The notes beneath the pieces are model-generated. The model was not told the DNA's origin. It searched no databases and worked only from the letters and a program-made list of their open reading frames with translations. Position numbers and translations under genes: made by a program. Positions 24,728-33,956 of a stretch of DNA of 64,000 nt are shown here, piece by piece (the first letter of the stretch is position 1; each line of letters begins with the position of its first letter). Source of the DNA: Georgenia subflava (lineage in GTDB: Bacteria; Actinomycetota; Actinomycetes; Actinomycetales; Actinomycetaceae); NCBI RefSeq assembly GCF_009193155.1, contig NZ_VUKD01000003.1:496001-560000 (forward strand). The letters run 5' to 3'.

Positions 24728-25354
24728 ATGGCCGTGTACACGCTCCCCGACCTTCCCTACGACTACAGCGCGCTCGAGCCGCACATCAGCGGCAAGATCA
24801 TGCAGCTGCACCACGACAAGCACCACAAGACGTACGTGGACGGCGCCAACACCGCGCTGGAGAAGATGGCCGAGGCGCGCGAGAGCGGTGACCTCGGTGC
24901 GGTGAACCTGCTCGAGAAGAACCTCGCCTTCAACCTCGGCGGTCACATCAACCACAGCATCTTCTGGAAGAACCTCTCCCCCGAGGGCGGCGGCGAGCCC
25001 GAGGGCGAGGTCGCCGAGGCCATCAAGGACTCCTTCGGGTCCTTCGACGGGTTCGTCAAGCACTTCACCGCGAACGCCACCGGGATCCAGGGCTCCGGGT
25101 GGTCCGTGCTCGCGTACGACTCGGTCTCCGGCAAGCTGGTGATCTTCCAGCTGTTCGACCAGCAGGGCAACGTGCCGGTCGGCACCATCCCGCTGCTGAT
25201 GCTGGACATGTGGGAGCACGCGTTCTACCTCGACTACCTCAACGTCAAGGCCGACTACGTCAAGGCGTTCTGGAACATCGTGAACTGGCAGGACGTCGCC
25301 GCGCGCCTGTCGGTCGCGACCAGCCAGGCCGGCGGGCTCATCGTCTCCGCCTGA
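24728..25354 (+). CDS. sodA: Superoxide dismutase, Fe/Mn family
   Basis: 208-residue cytosolic enzyme that converts superoxide to oxygen and peroxide. Metal ligands are visible as His28 (LHHDKHH), His76 ([10 protein letters not shown]), Asp160 and His164 ([12 protein letters not shown]). Metal choice cannot be decided by eye. ATG 24728 has AGGAGGA 7 nt upstream, and TAGGTT at 24637 would give a leader of about 80 nt. Placed beside the respiratory operons, it has its own promoter and terminator. Confidence 0.96.
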   Translation: MAVYTLPDLPYDYSALEPHISGKIMQLHHDKHHKTYVDGANTALEKMAEARESGDLGAVNLLEKNLAFNLGGHINHSIFWKNLSPEGGGEPEGEVAEAIKDSFGSFDGFVKHFTANATGIQGSGWSVLAYDSVSGKLVIFQLFDQQGNVPVGTIPLLMLDMWEHAFYLDYLNVKADYVKAFWNIVNWQDVAARLSVATSQAGGLIVSA

Positions 25355-25449
25355 GCGCTGTCGACCCCGTGACGCGGCGGGACGGCCCGGAAGCCCTCAG
25401 GAGCGCCTGAGACGCGGTCTGCGCCCCGCACCGCCGCCGTTCGACCGTC

Positions 25450-25477
25450 AGCCCCCGGACCCTGAGGTCCGGGGGCT
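25450..25477 (+). terminator. sodA terminator
   Basis: 12-bp perfect stem AGCCCCCGGACC with loop CTGA, followed by TCGTCGTG. It lies about 95 nt after the sodA stop. Confidence 0.75.
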
Positions 25478-25568
25478 TCGTCGTGCCGGTGCGGGTGCGA
25501 CGCCACCCTCAGGCGTCGGGCAGCACCGTGCCGCCCGCTCGTCGTCGTGCCGGGCCAAGGACGGCGAA

Positions 25569-25596
25569 GGGCCCGGACATCGAGATGTCCGGGCCC
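25569..25596 (-). terminator. Terminator of the ctaC-ctaD-ctaF operon
   Basis: 12-bp perfect stem GGGCCCGGACAT with loop CGAG, 27 nt beyond the ctaF stop on the minus strand. On that strand it is followed by TTCGCCGTCCTT. Confidence 0.75.
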
Positions 25597-25622
25597 CTCT
25601 CCTCGTCGGCCGAGGTGCCTGC

Positions 25623-26063
25623 TCAGTGCACGTGCTGCCCGCGGGAGAACTCGAACAGCTGGCCGACGAGACCGACGATCCCGACGGCGAAGCCGAGACC
25701 GGTCATCCACCAGCCGATCGCGATGCCGGCGAACGCCAGCGTCACGGCGACCCCGAGCACGAGGGGCCACCAGCTGTGCGGGGAGAACACCCCGACCTCG
25801 CCGGCCCGGTCCTCGATGTCCGCGGTGGGGGTGTCCTCCGGCCGGATGTCGATGCGCCGGGCCGTGATCCACATGTAGCCGCCGGCGAGGGCGAACATGC
25901 CGCCCAGGAGCAGGAAGCCCACCGTGCCGACCGCCTCCCAGTCGGCCACGTAGCCGTAGATCAGGCCGATCGGTACGAAGAACGCGACGCCGGCACTGAA
26001 CAGCCACGCCTCGACGCGCAGCGGCTTCACCTGCTCCGGAACGTCACCGTGTCCGTGACTCAT
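25623..26063 (-). CDS. ctaF: Cytochrome c oxidase subunit IV, actinobacterial type
   Basis: 146-residue small oxidase subunit with four predicted helices in two pairs, the second pair being [20 protein letters not shown] and [17 protein letters not shown]. The [19 protein letters not shown] start and the FEFSRGQH end are typical of CtaF. ATG at 26063 overlaps the ctaD stop (ATGA). It stabilises the aa3 complex in related bacteria; a direct redox role is not expected. Confidence 0.9.
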   Translation of the reverse strand: MSHGHGDVPEQVKPLRVEAWLFSAGVAFFVPIGLIYGYVADWEAVGTVGFLLLGGMFALAGGYMWITARRIDIRPEDTPTADIEDRAGEVGVFSPHSWWPLVLGVAVTLAFAGIAIGWWMTGLGFAVGIVGLVGQLFEFSRGQHVH

Positions 26064-27835
26064 CGCTGGGTCCCTTCCTCGTCGTTGCGCTCGACGCGCT
26101 GCTGCAGCACCTGCTGGCGGCCCTTGGCCTCCGGGCTGGCGTAGAGCGAGTCGAGCAGGTCGCGGTTCGGCTCGGGGTGATCCATCGCCGCGACCTCGGG
26201 GTGGTGCAGGTCGAACGCCGGGCGCTCGGACCGGATGCGCGGCAGCGACGTGAAGTTGTGCCGCGGGACCGGAGAGGCCGTGGCCCACTCCAGGGAGTTG
26301 CCGAAGCCCCACGGGTCGTCCACGAAGACCGTGCGCGGGCCGCGCTGGGTGACGTAGACGTTCCACAGGAACGGCAGGGTGGACAGCGCGATGATGACCG
26401 CGCCGACCGTGGAGATCTGGTTGTAGAGCGTGAAGCCGTCCTCGGGCATGTAGTCCGGGTAGCGGCGCGGCATGCCCTGCACGCCCAGCCAGTGCTGGAC
26501 GAGGAACGTGGTGTGGAAGCCGATGAACAGCAGCCAGAAGTTGATCTTGCCCAGCCGCTCGTCGAGCATCCGGCCGGTCCACTTCGGCCACCAGAAGTAG
26601 AAGCCGGAGTACATCGCGAACACCACGGTGCCGAACACGACGTAGTGGAAGTGGGCGACGACGAAGTAGGTGTCGTGCACCTGGAAGTCCATCGCCGGGC
26701 TGGACAGGATGATCCCGGTCAGCCCGCCGAACAGGAACGTCACGAGGAAGCCGAGCGAGAACAGCATCGGCGTCTCGAACGTGAGCTTGCCGCGCCACAT
26801 GGTGCCGACCCAGTTGAAGAACTTCACGCCGGTGGGCACCGCGATCAGCATGGTCATCAGCGAGAAGAACTCGAGCATCACCCCGCCCGTGGTGAACATG
26901 TGGTGCGCCCACACGGTCACCGACAGGGCAGCGATCGCGATGGTCGCGAACACCAGGCCCTTGTAGCCGAACATCGGCTTGCGGGAGAAGACCGGGATGA
27001 CCTCGGAGACGATCCCGAAGAACGGCAGGGCGATGATGTAGACCTCGGGGTGGCCGAAGAACCAGAACAGGTGCTGCCACAGCAGCGCACCCCCGGCCTC
27101 CGGGTTGAAGACCTGGCCACCCAGGGACCGGTCCACCACCATGCCGAAGAGCGCGGCCGCCAGCACCGGGAAGGCCATCAGCGCGAGGATCGAGGTGATG
27201 AGGATGTTCCAGGTGAAGATCGGCATCCGGAACATCGTCATGCCCGGGGCGCGCATGGTGATGATCGTCGCGATGAAGTTCACCGAGCCGAAGATCGTGC
27301 CGAAGCCGGTCATCGCCAGGCCGAGGACCCACAGGTCGCCGCCGAGTCCCGGTGAGAACGTCGCGTTCGCCAGCGGGAAGTAGGCGGTCCAGCCGAAGCT
27401 CGCCGCACCCTTCGGGGTCAGGAAACCTGCGACGGTCACCAGGCCGCCCAGGGAGAACAGCCAGAAGGCGAACATGTTCAGCCGCGGGAACGCGACGTCC
27501 GGCGCACCGATCTGCAGCGGCACGAGGATGTTGCCGAACGCCGTGAACAGCGGCGTCGCGAACAGGAACATCATGATCGTGCCGTGCATCGTGAACAGCT
27601 GGTTGTACTGCTCCATGGACTGCAGCAGCATGCCCGGCTCGAAGAGCTCGGCGCGCACCAGCAGCGCCATCAGCCCGCCGACCATGAAGAAGATGAAGGC
27701 GGTGATCAGGTACATGTACCCGATGACCTTGTGGTCCGTGGAGGTGATCCACGAGACGATGATCCGGCCCAGGCTCTGGCGCTGGGGGCGCAGCCCGGGG
27801 ACGACCTCCGGTGCGGTCTCGACGGTGGTCGCCAT
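26060..27835 (-). CDS. ctaD: Cytochrome c oxidase subunit I
   Basis: 591-residue catalytic subunit with twelve helices carrying heme a, heme a3 and Cu[35 protein letters not shown] (CuB histidine and cross-linked Tyr), VWAHHMF and HFHYVVFGT are textbook motifs. It reduces oxygen to water and pumps protons. It starts 1 nt into the ctaC stop (TGATG) and overlaps ctaF by 4 nt, so the three are coupled. Unlike in M. tuberculosis, where ctaD lies elsewhere, it is inside the ctaC-ctaF operon here. Confidence 0.97.
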   Translation of the reverse strand: MATTVETAPEVVPGLRPQRQSLGRIIVSWITSTDHKVIGYMYLITAFIFFMVGGLMALLVRAELFEPGMLLQSMEQYNQLFTMHGTIMMFLFATPLFTAFGNILVPLQIGAPDVAFPRLNMFAFWLFSLGGLVTVAGFLTPKGAASFGWTAYFPLANATFSPGLGGDLWVLGLAMTGFGTIFGSVNFIATIITMRAPGMTMFRMPIFTWNILITSILALMAFPVLAAALFGMVVDRSLGGQVFNPEAGGALLWQHLFWFFGHPEVYIIALPFFGIVSEVIPVFSRKPMFGYKGLVFATIAIAALSVTVWAHHMFTTGGVMLEFFSLMTMLIAVPTGVKFFNWVGTMWRGKLTFETPMLFSLGFLVTFLFGGLTGIILSSPAMDFQVHDTYFVVAHFHYVVFGTVVFAMYSGFYFWWPKWTGRMLDERLGKINFWLLFIGFHTTFLVQHWLGVQGMPRRYPDYMPEDGFTLYNQISTVGAVIIALSTLPFLWNVYVTQRGPRTVFVDDPWGFGNSLEWATASPVPRHNFTSLPRIRSERPAFDLHHPEVAAMDHPEPNRDLLDSLYASPEAKGRQQVLQQRVERNDEEGTQR

Positions 27836-28725
27836 CAGTTCAGGTCCTCCTCAGCGACGTGGTACTGGCGGTTGAGCTCGTCGCCCTGGCGCCCGGTCTG
27901 GCCGGCCTCGCGCAGCGCGGCCATCTCGTCGTCGTAGGTCGCACGGTCGACGACCTCGACGTTGAAGAGCATCTCGGAGTGGAACTCGCCGCACAGCTCG
28001 GCGCACTTGCCCGAGTAGGTGCCCTCGCGCTCCGGGGTCACCTGGAAGGTGTTCGTGCGGCCGGGGATGAGGTCCACCTTGTACAGGAAGGCGGGGATCC
28101 AGAAGGAGTGCGCGACGTCGCGGGACTTCAGCGTGAACTCGACCGTCTCGTCCACCGGGAGGTACAGGGTCGGCAGGGTCTCCTCGACGCCCACCTCACC
28201 GGTGAGCTGGACACGCTCGCCCGAGAAGTAGACGTCGTCGCTCAGGTAGTTGAAGTCCCAGCTCCACTGCTTGCCGTAGACCTCGATCTCGACGTCCGGC
28301 TCAGCACTGACGTCCTGGAACTCGCCCGTGACCTTGGTGGAGAAGAAGAACAGGACACCGATCATGAGGATCGGGATGACGGTGTACATGAGCTCGAGCG
28401 GCACGTGGTAGCGCAGCTGGACGGGGAGCTGGTCGTCGTTCTTGCGCTTGCGGTAGACGACGATGCACCAGATGGTCAGGCCCCACACCACGGCACCGAC
28501 GGCCAGCGCGGCGATCCAGGAGCCGTTCCACAGGTCGATCAGGCCGCCCGTGCGGTCGGTGATCCCGTGGTCGCTGGGCAGGAAGCCGACGTCGACCCCC
28601 TTGCCGGGCTCGCTGGGGAACTGGTCCGCCGGCGCGCAGGCGGCGACGACGAGGGCCACCAGGCCGGCGAGCGCGAGGGATCGCACGACGGGGCGCCTGC
28701 CCTGGTTGAGAGACGGGGTACGCAC
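27835..28725 (-). CDS. ctaC: Cytochrome c oxidase subunit II
   Basis: 296-residue subunit with a lipoprotein-type signal (LVALVVAAC, Cys30), two transmembrane helices ([38 protein letters not shown]) and an extracytoplasmic cupredoxin domain. The CuA site is visible as [12 protein letters not shown] with the upstream AHSFWIPAF. It accepts electrons from QcrC. GTG start at 28725 with GGAAGG 9 nt upstream. First gene of ctaC-ctaD-ctaF; TAGGGT at 28850-28845 may be the -10. Confidence 0.95.
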   Translation of the reverse strand: MRTPSLNQGRRPVVRSLALAGLVALVVAACAPADQFPSEPGKGVDVGFLPSDHGITDRTGGLIDLWNGSWIAALAVGAVVWGLTIWCIVVYRKRKNDDQLPVQLRYHVPLELMYTVIPILMIGVLFFFSTKVTGEFQDVSAEPDVEIEVYGKQWSWDFNYLSDDVYFSGERVQLTGEVGVEETLPTLYLPVDETVEFTLKSRDVAHSFWIPAFLYKVDLIPGRTNTFQVTPEREGTYSGKCAELCGEFHSEMLFNVEVVDRATYDDEMAALREAGQTGRQGDELNRQYHVAEEDLN

Positions 28726-28906
28726 GGGATTGACCTTCCGACGCGGTGCTGTGCTGAGTCCTACGGGTGGAGATCTCCGGCGCCTGCGGCCTGCGCCGTC
28801 GCCCGGTGGCGCGCGCAGAGCCAGGACCGTCGTCCTCCGCGCTCACCCTACCGGTGAACCCGGCGCGAGGACGCCCACGCTCGCCGGTGCGGACGTCGGA
28901 TGTTGA

Positions 28907-28972
28907 CGGATCGTCAGATCGATCGTGGCGGATCGTCAGGTCGATCGTGCCGGATCGTCCGATTTGTCCGTC
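28907..28972. repeat. Three 22-bp direct repeats upstream of ctaC
   Basis: CGGATCGTCAGATCGATCG-type units start at 28907, 28929 and 28951, the last degenerate. The exact 22-bp period places copies on the same helix face. They lie about 180-250 bp before the ctaC start and just beyond the FKBP terminator, so they could be an upstream regulator array or part of the intergenic-repeat pattern. Otherwise the 347-nt gap holds no gene. Confidence 0.7.
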
Positions 28973-29000
28973 ACGTCCGCGACGCGGGTGTGCGGCACGC

Positions 29001-29049
29001 CACAGCCCCGGCGACCGACACCCGTGACGGGCACCGGACCGGGGCTGTG
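29001..29049 (-). terminator. Terminator after the FKBP gene
   Basis: 11-bp perfect outer stem CACAGCCCCGG with a 27-nt loop, 23 nt beyond the FKBP stop. Confidence 0.6.
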
Positions 29050-29072
29050 CCGGACCTGTCGTACTGCGGCGG

Positions 29073-30044
29073 TCAGCCGGCCTCCGGCGCGGGGACCGCC
29101 CCGAGGATGTCGACCACGGCGGCCACGGAGGGCTGGGCCTCGGCGGTGTCGGTGGCGGGGGCGCCGGGCACCAGGAACGCGACGCGGGACCCGACGGGGA
29201 TGTCCGCGAGGAGGTCGAACACCGTGCCCTGGCCGATCGGCACGGCCGTCGCGCCGCTGGTGGCCCACGTGGAGGACTGCTGGCTGTTGTCCCACAGCGA
29301 CTCGGCGAACTGCACGACCACCGACGCGCCGGCGGTGGCCGGCACCGGCTCTCCGGTGCCGGTGGCCAGGGTCTCCACGACCGGCTCCGTGGGCTCCGGG
29401 GCGCCCTCCTCGACCGAGATCGTCGCGGGCTCGCCGAGCCCGCCCTCGATGATCACCGGGAGCTCGGGTGCCGGCTCCACCGGGACGGCGTCGGCCTGCC
29501 CGTTCGCGTCCGGCGCGAAGGTGTCGACGACGTCGACGACGAACACGAGGGTGTCCCCCGGCTGGATGACGTCGCCCGACGGCGAGTCGCCGTAGCCGAG
29601 CTCGGCGGGGATCGACAGCAGCACCCGGTCGCCGACCTGCGTGCCGGTCAGCCCGTCCTTCCAGCCCTGGATGACGTTGTTCAGGCCGAACCCGGTGGCC
29701 GCGCCGCGCTCGAACGAGCTGTCGAAGACGTCGCCGTCCCAGACCTGGCCGTGATAGTTCGCCACCACGTAGTCGTCCGGGCCGACCTCCGTGCCGTCGC
29801 CCTCCTCGAGCACCTCGACCTGGAGGTCGGCGGGCGCACCGGTGCCGGGGAAGGTGATGGTCGGCTCCTCGCCGAACGCACCCTCCACGGTGGGCAGCTC
29901 GGTTCCGGCGGGGGTGGCCTCCGCCGCGGCGGTGCTGGTCTCCGCGCCCTCGGTCGGCTCGTCCTGCGCGCCACCGGAGCACGACGCGAGAGTGAGGGCC
30001 GCGGCGGCGGCGAGGGCGGTCAGGACGGTGGGGCGACGACGCAC
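29073..30044 (-). CDS. FKBP-type peptidyl-prolyl isomerase lipoprotein, two FKBP-like halves
   Basis: 323-residue exported lipoprotein (lipobox LASC, Cys22). Residues about 60-165 form a canonical FKBP domain (NYHGQVWDGDVFDSSFERG; VIQGWKDGLTGTQVGDRVLLSIP; ELGYGDS). A second, degenerate copy follows (about 195-310; VVVQFAESLWDN; PVGSRVAFLVP). It lacks the GYG and the aromatic pocket residues and is probably inactive or a binding module. Likely role: folding of exported proteins. GTG start; 112 nt downstream of the HesB gene and separated from it by a hairpin. Confidence 0.88.
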   Translation of the reverse strand: MRRRPTVLTALAAAAALTLASCSGGAQDEPTEGAETSTAAAEATPAGTELPTVEGAFGEEPTITFPGTGAPADLQVEVLEEGDGTEVGPDDYVVANYHGQVWDGDVFDSSFERGAATGFGLNNVIQGWKDGLTGTQVGDRVLLSIPAELGYGDSPSGDVIQPGDTLVFVVDVVDTFAPDANGQADAVPVEPAPELPVIIEGGLGEPATISVEEGAPEPTEPVVETLATGTGEPVPATAGASVVVQFAESLWDNSQQSSTWATSGATAVPIGQGTVFDLLADIPVGSRVAFLVPGAPATDTAEAQPSVAAVVDILGAVPAPEAG

Positions 30045-30096
30045 AGAGAGCTCCAGGCAGGTGCAGGTTCAGGAAGGTGGGACCGGGCAGAGCGAC

Positions 30097-30127
30097 GGCC
30101 CCGGCCGGTCGGGACCGGCGCGGGGCC
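30097..30127 (-). terminator. Hairpin between HesB and FKBP genes
   Basis: Outer 7-bp stem GGCCCCG/CGGGGCC with an inner GCCGGT/ACCGGC stem and one bulged G. It lies 29 nt after the HesB stop. Confidence 0.5.
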
Positions 30128-30156
30128 GCGCGGGCGAGCGGGGCTCGCCGGACCGA

Positions 30157-30510
30157 TCAGTGGAAGGAGTCGCCGCAGGCGCAGGATCCGCCGGCGTTCG
30201 GGTTGTCGATCGTGAAGCCCTGCTTCTCGATCGTGTCCGCGAAGTCGATGGTGGCACCCTCGAGGTAGGGCACGCTCATCCGGTCGACGATGACCTCGAC
30301 GCCGCCGAAGTCGCGGACCGCGTCACCGTCGAGGAGCCGCTCGTCGAAGTAGAGCTGGTAGATCAGGCCCGAGCAGCCGCCGGGCTGCACGGCCACCCGC
30401 AGACGCAGGTCGTCGCGGCCCTCCTGCTCGAGCAGGGTCTTGACCTTGGTGGCTGCGACGTCGGTCAGCTCCACGGCGTGCGTGGTGATCTGCTCGGTGG
30501 TCTCGCTCAT
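30157..30510 (-). CDS. erpA: HesB/ErpA-type iron-sulfur cluster carrier
   Basis: 117-residue A-type carrier with the three conserved cysteines (PGGCSG; CACGDSFH). It receives Fe-S clusters from the SUF machinery and passes them to apoproteins. Client candidates in this window are the Rieske protein QcrA and lipoyl synthase LipA (inference). ATG 30510 has GGAGAAACCC upstream. It matches Rv2204c, next to glycerate kinase in mycobacteria as here. Confidence 0.93.
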   Translation of the reverse strand: MSETTEQITTHAVELTDVAATKVKTLLEQEGRDDLRLRVAVQPGGCSGLIYQLYFDERLLDGDAVRDFGGVEVIVDRMSVPYLEGATIDFADTIEKQGFTIDNPNAGGSCACGDSFH

Positions 30511-30676
30511 GGGTTTCTCCGCTTCGTCGTGGGACGGCCGTCTGAGATGACAACTCGGCCGGGCGCCGCCTTGTTCCTGATGCAGCGTACGTCTTCGCGG
30601 TGCGGTTGTGCACGGGGCGCCACCTGTTGTCGCGCTCACGCGCGGCTGGTCGTGCGTGTCGTGCACCGGGGGTGCG

Positions 30677-30712
30677 CGGTCCGTCAGGCGGTCCGTCAGG
30701 CGGCCGGTCAGA
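30677..30712. repeat. Three 12-bp direct repeats at the glycerate-kinase 3' end
   Basis: CGGTCCGTCAGG occurs twice in tandem and then as a variant CGGCCGGTCAGA. The third copy contains the kinase stop codon region (30708-30710). Confidence 0.65.
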
Positions 30713-31985
30713 CCGACCAGGTCCGCGCGACCCGCACCGCGCGCGCGGCCAGCGCCTGGGGCAGGTCGCTCGCGGCGGCGCCGTCGACCGCCTCCTCGAC
30801 GTGCGTGTCGGGCCCGGGCTGCGTCACGCGCACGGCGGTCCGACGACGGTCGCGCACCTCGTAGGTCCCGGAGATGCCGAGCGGGGCGATCTCGCGCCTG
30901 CTGGTGCGCACCTCCTCCGCCACCACGACGACGGGCAGCGCCAGCGGCAGCGCCTGGCGCGCGACGGTGGCGACGACCGACTCGGTGAGGCTCGGCGCGT
31001 CGAGGATCCTGGCGCCGGTCACCACCAGGTCGGCCTCGGCGACACGGCTCCGCAGGTCCACGGCGTCGGCGACGACCTCGGCACCGGGCAGGTGACGGGC
31101 GCCGAGCAGCTGGAGCATGAAGCCGGTCCCGCCGCCGGCCCCCGAGCCGGGGCTCCGCGCCGGGCGCGCGGCGGTGCGGGCGTGGCTGTGCCCCGCGCCG
31201 CCGGCACCCGAGAGGGACAGGCCCGCCCGCGGCGCCGGCAGGACCGCCGCGCGCTGCTCGAGCAGGTCCGTGGCGTGCCCGAGCGCGCGCTCGAGCTCCT
31301 GGGCCAGCACCGGCCCCACCGCCGGGTCGTTGCCGAGCAGCGCCCCGGCGCCGTGCAGGCCGAGCAGCGGGAGGTCGTCGGCGACGGCGAGAACGACGTC
31401 GAGGTCCTCGAGCCACGCGCGCACCGCGTCGAGCACCTCGACGTCGGCGGGAGCGAGTGCGCCCAGACCGGCGGCTCCGCCACCGAGGACGTCGCCGGGC
31501 ACGGTCGCGCCGGCCTGCTCGGCGAGCGCCGCGAGGAGGCCGGTGCCGCCGTCGTGCACGGCGCTGGTGCCGGCCAGGCCGACAACGATCCGGCGCGCGC
31601 CGGTCGCGCGCGCAGCGGTGAGGAGGTGGCCCACGCCCGCGCTGGTGCCGGTGCCGGCGGCCCGCGCCCGGTCCTGTCCGCGCACGAGGTGCGCGCCGAT
31701 CACCTGGCCGGTCTCGACGTAGGCGGTGCCGCCCGCCGTGCCCGGTACGTGGAGGACGGCGGCGGGACCGGTCTCGCCCAGGGGGCCCGGCGCGGCCACG
31801 GTGACCAGCTCGCCGCCGCGGGCCGCGGCGACGACGTCGAGCAGTCCGCCCGAGCCGTCGGACAGCGGGAGCTGCGTGACTGTGTCGTCGGGGGCACCGG
31901 CGTGCCAGCCGTCGGCGAGCGAGGCGGCGGCCTGGACGGCGGTCAGGTTCCCGGTGAACCGGTCGGGGGCGAGCAGGATGTGCAC
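30708..31985 (-). CDS. Glycerate kinase
   Basis: 425-residue enzyme of the GlxK/GarK family, phosphorylating glycerate with ATP. Motifs include the opening LLAPDRFTGNLTAVQAA, PLSDGSGGLLD (usually PMADGGEG) and GAGGAGHSHARTA/GAGGGTGFMLQLLGA. The first and second of these are altered from the consensus (DRF for DSF; SDGSGG for ADGGEG), so activity is not certain. GTG start at 31985. Its 3' end runs into three 12-bp repeats (CGGTCCGTCAGG, 30677-30712). Confidence 0.8.
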   Translation of the reverse strand: MHILLAPDRFTGNLTAVQAAASLADGWHAGAPDDTVTQLPLSDGSGGLLDVVAAARGGELVTVAAPGPLGETGPAAVLHVPGTAGGTAYVETGQVIGAHLVRGQDRARAAGTGTSAGVGHLLTAARATGARRIVVGLAGTSAVHDGGTGLLAALAEQAGATVPGDVLGGGAAGLGALAPADVEVLDAVRAWLEDLDVVLAVADDLPLLGLHGAGALLGNDPAVGPVLAQELERALGHATDLLEQRAAVLPAPRAGLSLSGAGGAGHSHARTAARPARSPGSGAGGGTGFMLQLLGARHLPGAEVVADAVDLRSRVAEADLVVTGARILDAPSLTESVVATVARQALPLALPVVVVAEEVRTSRREIAPLGISGTYEVRDRRRTAVRVTQPGPDTHVEEAVDGAAASDLPQALAARAVRVARTWSV

Positions 31986-32078
31986 CCGTCCATCATCGCC
32001 GACCGACGTGCCGCGCCCGCACCCGCGCCTGTGGGACGATCAGCCGTCCACGACCCGTGCCGCACCGAGGAGCCAGCG

Positions 32079-32432
32079 ATGAGGCGACCTGCCGACTTCC
32101 GCCGCCCGGGAGCACTGCTCGTCCTCACCGGCGCAGCCGTCCTCCTGCTCACGGCGTGCGGCGCGCAGCAGGTGGAGCCGATACCGGCCGACCTCGTCGC
32201 GGAGCGGATCGCCGACGCGCTGGAGGAAGAGGTGGGTCAGCGTCCGGTCATCGAGTGCTCGGAAGAGCTGCCCGCGGAGGTAGGGGCCGAGGTCGTGTGC
32301 GACCTCACCACCCAGGTGGACCCCGAGACGATCTACCCGGTCACGGCGACCGTCACCGCCGTCGACACCGACACGGGCGAGGTCGACTTCGACGTCGTCG
32401 TCGCCGACGCGCCGGCCGGCAGCGAGGGCTGA
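32079..32432 (+). CDS. Small DUF4333-like lipoprotein
   Basis: 117-residue lipoprotein with a signal and lipobox (LLLTAC, Cys27). The mature part has two cysteines (VIECSEELPAEVGAEVVCDLT) likely joined by a disulfide, followed by a short beta-rich domain (TIYPVTATVTAVDTDTGEVDF), as in actinobacterial DUF4333 proteins. ATG 32079 is preceded by CGAGGAG. Function unknown. It is divergent from glycerate kinase and convergent with the M20 peptidase gene. Confidence 0.8.
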   Translation: MRRPADFRRPGALLVLTGAAVLLLTACGAQQVEPIPADLVAERIADALEEEVGQRPVIECSEELPAEVGAEVVCDLTTQVDPETIYPVTATVTAVDTDTGEVDFDVVVADAPAGSEG

Positions 32433-32508
32433 GCCGGACCGAGGCGACGGCGCAGTCGCAGCGCGCCTGCGCCGGCCGGCTCGGACCTTCCGGCTCACAC
32501 CAACCGGC

Positions 32509-33870
32509 TCAGACCTGGCCGCCGAGCCGGGCGAGCAGCAGCGCCTCCGCCAGGACCACCCGCTCCAGCTCGCCGAGGTGCACGGACTCGTCCTCGCTGT
32601 GGGCGCGGGAGTCGGGGTCCTCCACCCCGGTGACGAGGATCTTCGCCTGCGGGAAGACCTCCTGGAGCTCGGAGATGAAGGGGATGGACCCGCCCACGCC
32701 GATGTCGACCGGCTCGTGGCCCCAGGCCTCGGCGAAGGCCCACCGCGCGGTCCGCATCTCCGCCGTGTCCTCGGTGGCGTCGAACGCCTGGCCGCGCTCC
32801 CCCGGTGTGACGGTGACCTGTGCGCCGAACGGGGCGTGGGCGAGGAGGTGCTCGTGCAGCAGCCGCTCCGCCTCGGCCGGGTCCTGGCCGGGTGCGATGC
32901 GCATGGAGAGCTTCGCCCGGCACACCGGCGCGATGGTGTTGGAGGCGTGGGCGACGTCGGTCGCGTCGATGCCGATGACCGAGATGGCCGGCTTGGTCCA
33001 CAGCCGGGCGGCGAGGGCGCCCGTGCCGGCCATGCGGTAGCCGTCCACGACGGCGGCGTCCGCGCGGAGCTCGTCCTCGGGATAGTCCACGGCCGCCTCG
33101 TCCTGCGCGACGAGGCCGGCGACGGCGACGTCGCCCGCGTCGTCGTGCAGCGTGGCCACCAGGCGTGACATCAGGGTGACGGCGTCCAGGACCGGGCCGC
33201 CGAACATGCCGGAGTGGACGGCGTGGCCGAGGACCCGGACCTCGACCTCGCAGTCGACCAGTCCGCGCAGGGAGGTCGTGAGCGCCGGCACGCCCACCTT
33301 CCAGTTGCTGGAGTCCGCGACGACGATGACGTCGGCCGCCAGCCGGTCCCGGAACGTGCGCAGGAACGGGGTGAAGGTCGGCGAGCCGATCTCCTCCTCA
33401 CCCTCGACGAAGACGGTGACGCCGACGCCGAGCTCGTCCCCGAGCACCCGGAGCGCGCCGACGTGCGCCATGATCCCGGCCTTGTCGTCGGCCGCGCCGC
33501 GCCCGTACAGGCGCTCCCCGCGTCGCGTGGGCTCGAACGGGTCGGACGTCCAGCCGGCCGCCTCGCCCGGGGGCTGGACGTCGTGGTGGGCGTAGAGGAG
33601 CACCGTGGGCGAGCCGGCGGGCCCGGGCCGGTGCGCGACGACGGCGGGACGGCCGGGCTCGCCGTCGGGCACCTCGACGGAAAGGACGTCGACCTGGGGC
33701 ATGCCGACCCCGCGCAGGAGCGCGGCGACGGCCTCGGCGCTCGCGCGCACGTGGGCCTGGTCGAACGCGGACGCGGACACGCTGGGGATGCGTACCAGGT
33801 CCTCGAGGTCGGCACGCACCTGGGCGAATGCCTCGTGGGTGCGGTGGGCGAGGGTCTCGACGGTGATCAC
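32509..33870 (-). CDS. M20-family metallopeptidase (dipeptidase)
   Basis: 453-residue zinc peptidase. LLYAHHDVQP supplies the first His and its Asp; YGRGAADDKAG the bridging Asp; VEGEEEIGSP the general base Glu and a metal Glu. VLGHAVHSGMFGG starts the dimerisation domain, and AHSEDESVHL gives the last His. The pattern fits cytosolic dipeptidase/carnosinase-type enzymes. GTG 33870 has TAACCT 7 nt upstream and no Shine-Dalgarno. Exact substrate unknown. Confidence 0.92.
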   Translation of the reverse strand: MITVETLAHRTHEAFAQVRADLEDLVRIPSVSASAFDQAHVRASAEAVAALLRGVGMPQVDVLSVEVPDGEPGRPAVVAHRPGPAGSPTVLLYAHHDVQPPGEAAGWTSDPFEPTRRGERLYGRGAADDKAGIMAHVGALRVLGDELGVGVTVFVEGEEEIGSPTFTPFLRTFRDRLAADVIVVADSSNWKVGVPALTTSLRGLVDCEVEVRVLGHAVHSGMFGGPVLDAVTLMSRLVATLHDDAGDVAVAGLVAQDEAAVDYPEDELRADAAVVDGYRMAGTGALAARLWTKPAISVIGIDATDVAHASNTIAPVCRAKLSMRIAPGQDPAEAERLLHEHLLAHAPFGAQVTVTPGERGQAFDATEDTAEMRTARWAFAEAWGHEPVDIGVGGSIPFISELQEVFPQAKILVTGVEDPDSRAHSEDESVHLGELERVVLAEALLLARLGGQV

Positions 33871-33877
33871 GAGGGCG

Positions 33878-33883
33878 AGGTTA
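33878..33883 (-). promoter_or_regulatory. Putative -10 (TAACCT) for the M20 peptidase gene
   Basis: Seven nt separate TAACCT from GTG 33870 on the minus strand. Confidence 0.45.
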
Positions 33884-33944
33884 CCGATGCCGTCCCCCTG
33901 CCGGGCAGCGGCGGGCGGGGGCTGGGCGGCGCCTCGATCGGCGT

Positions 33945-33950
33945 TACCCT
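33945..33950 (+). promoter_or_regulatory. Putative -10 (TACCCT) for the DUF3043 gene
   Basis: Six nt separate TACCCT from GTG 33957. The two divergent promoters are about 60 bp apart. Confidence 0.5.
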
Positions 33951-33956
33951 GCTGGG

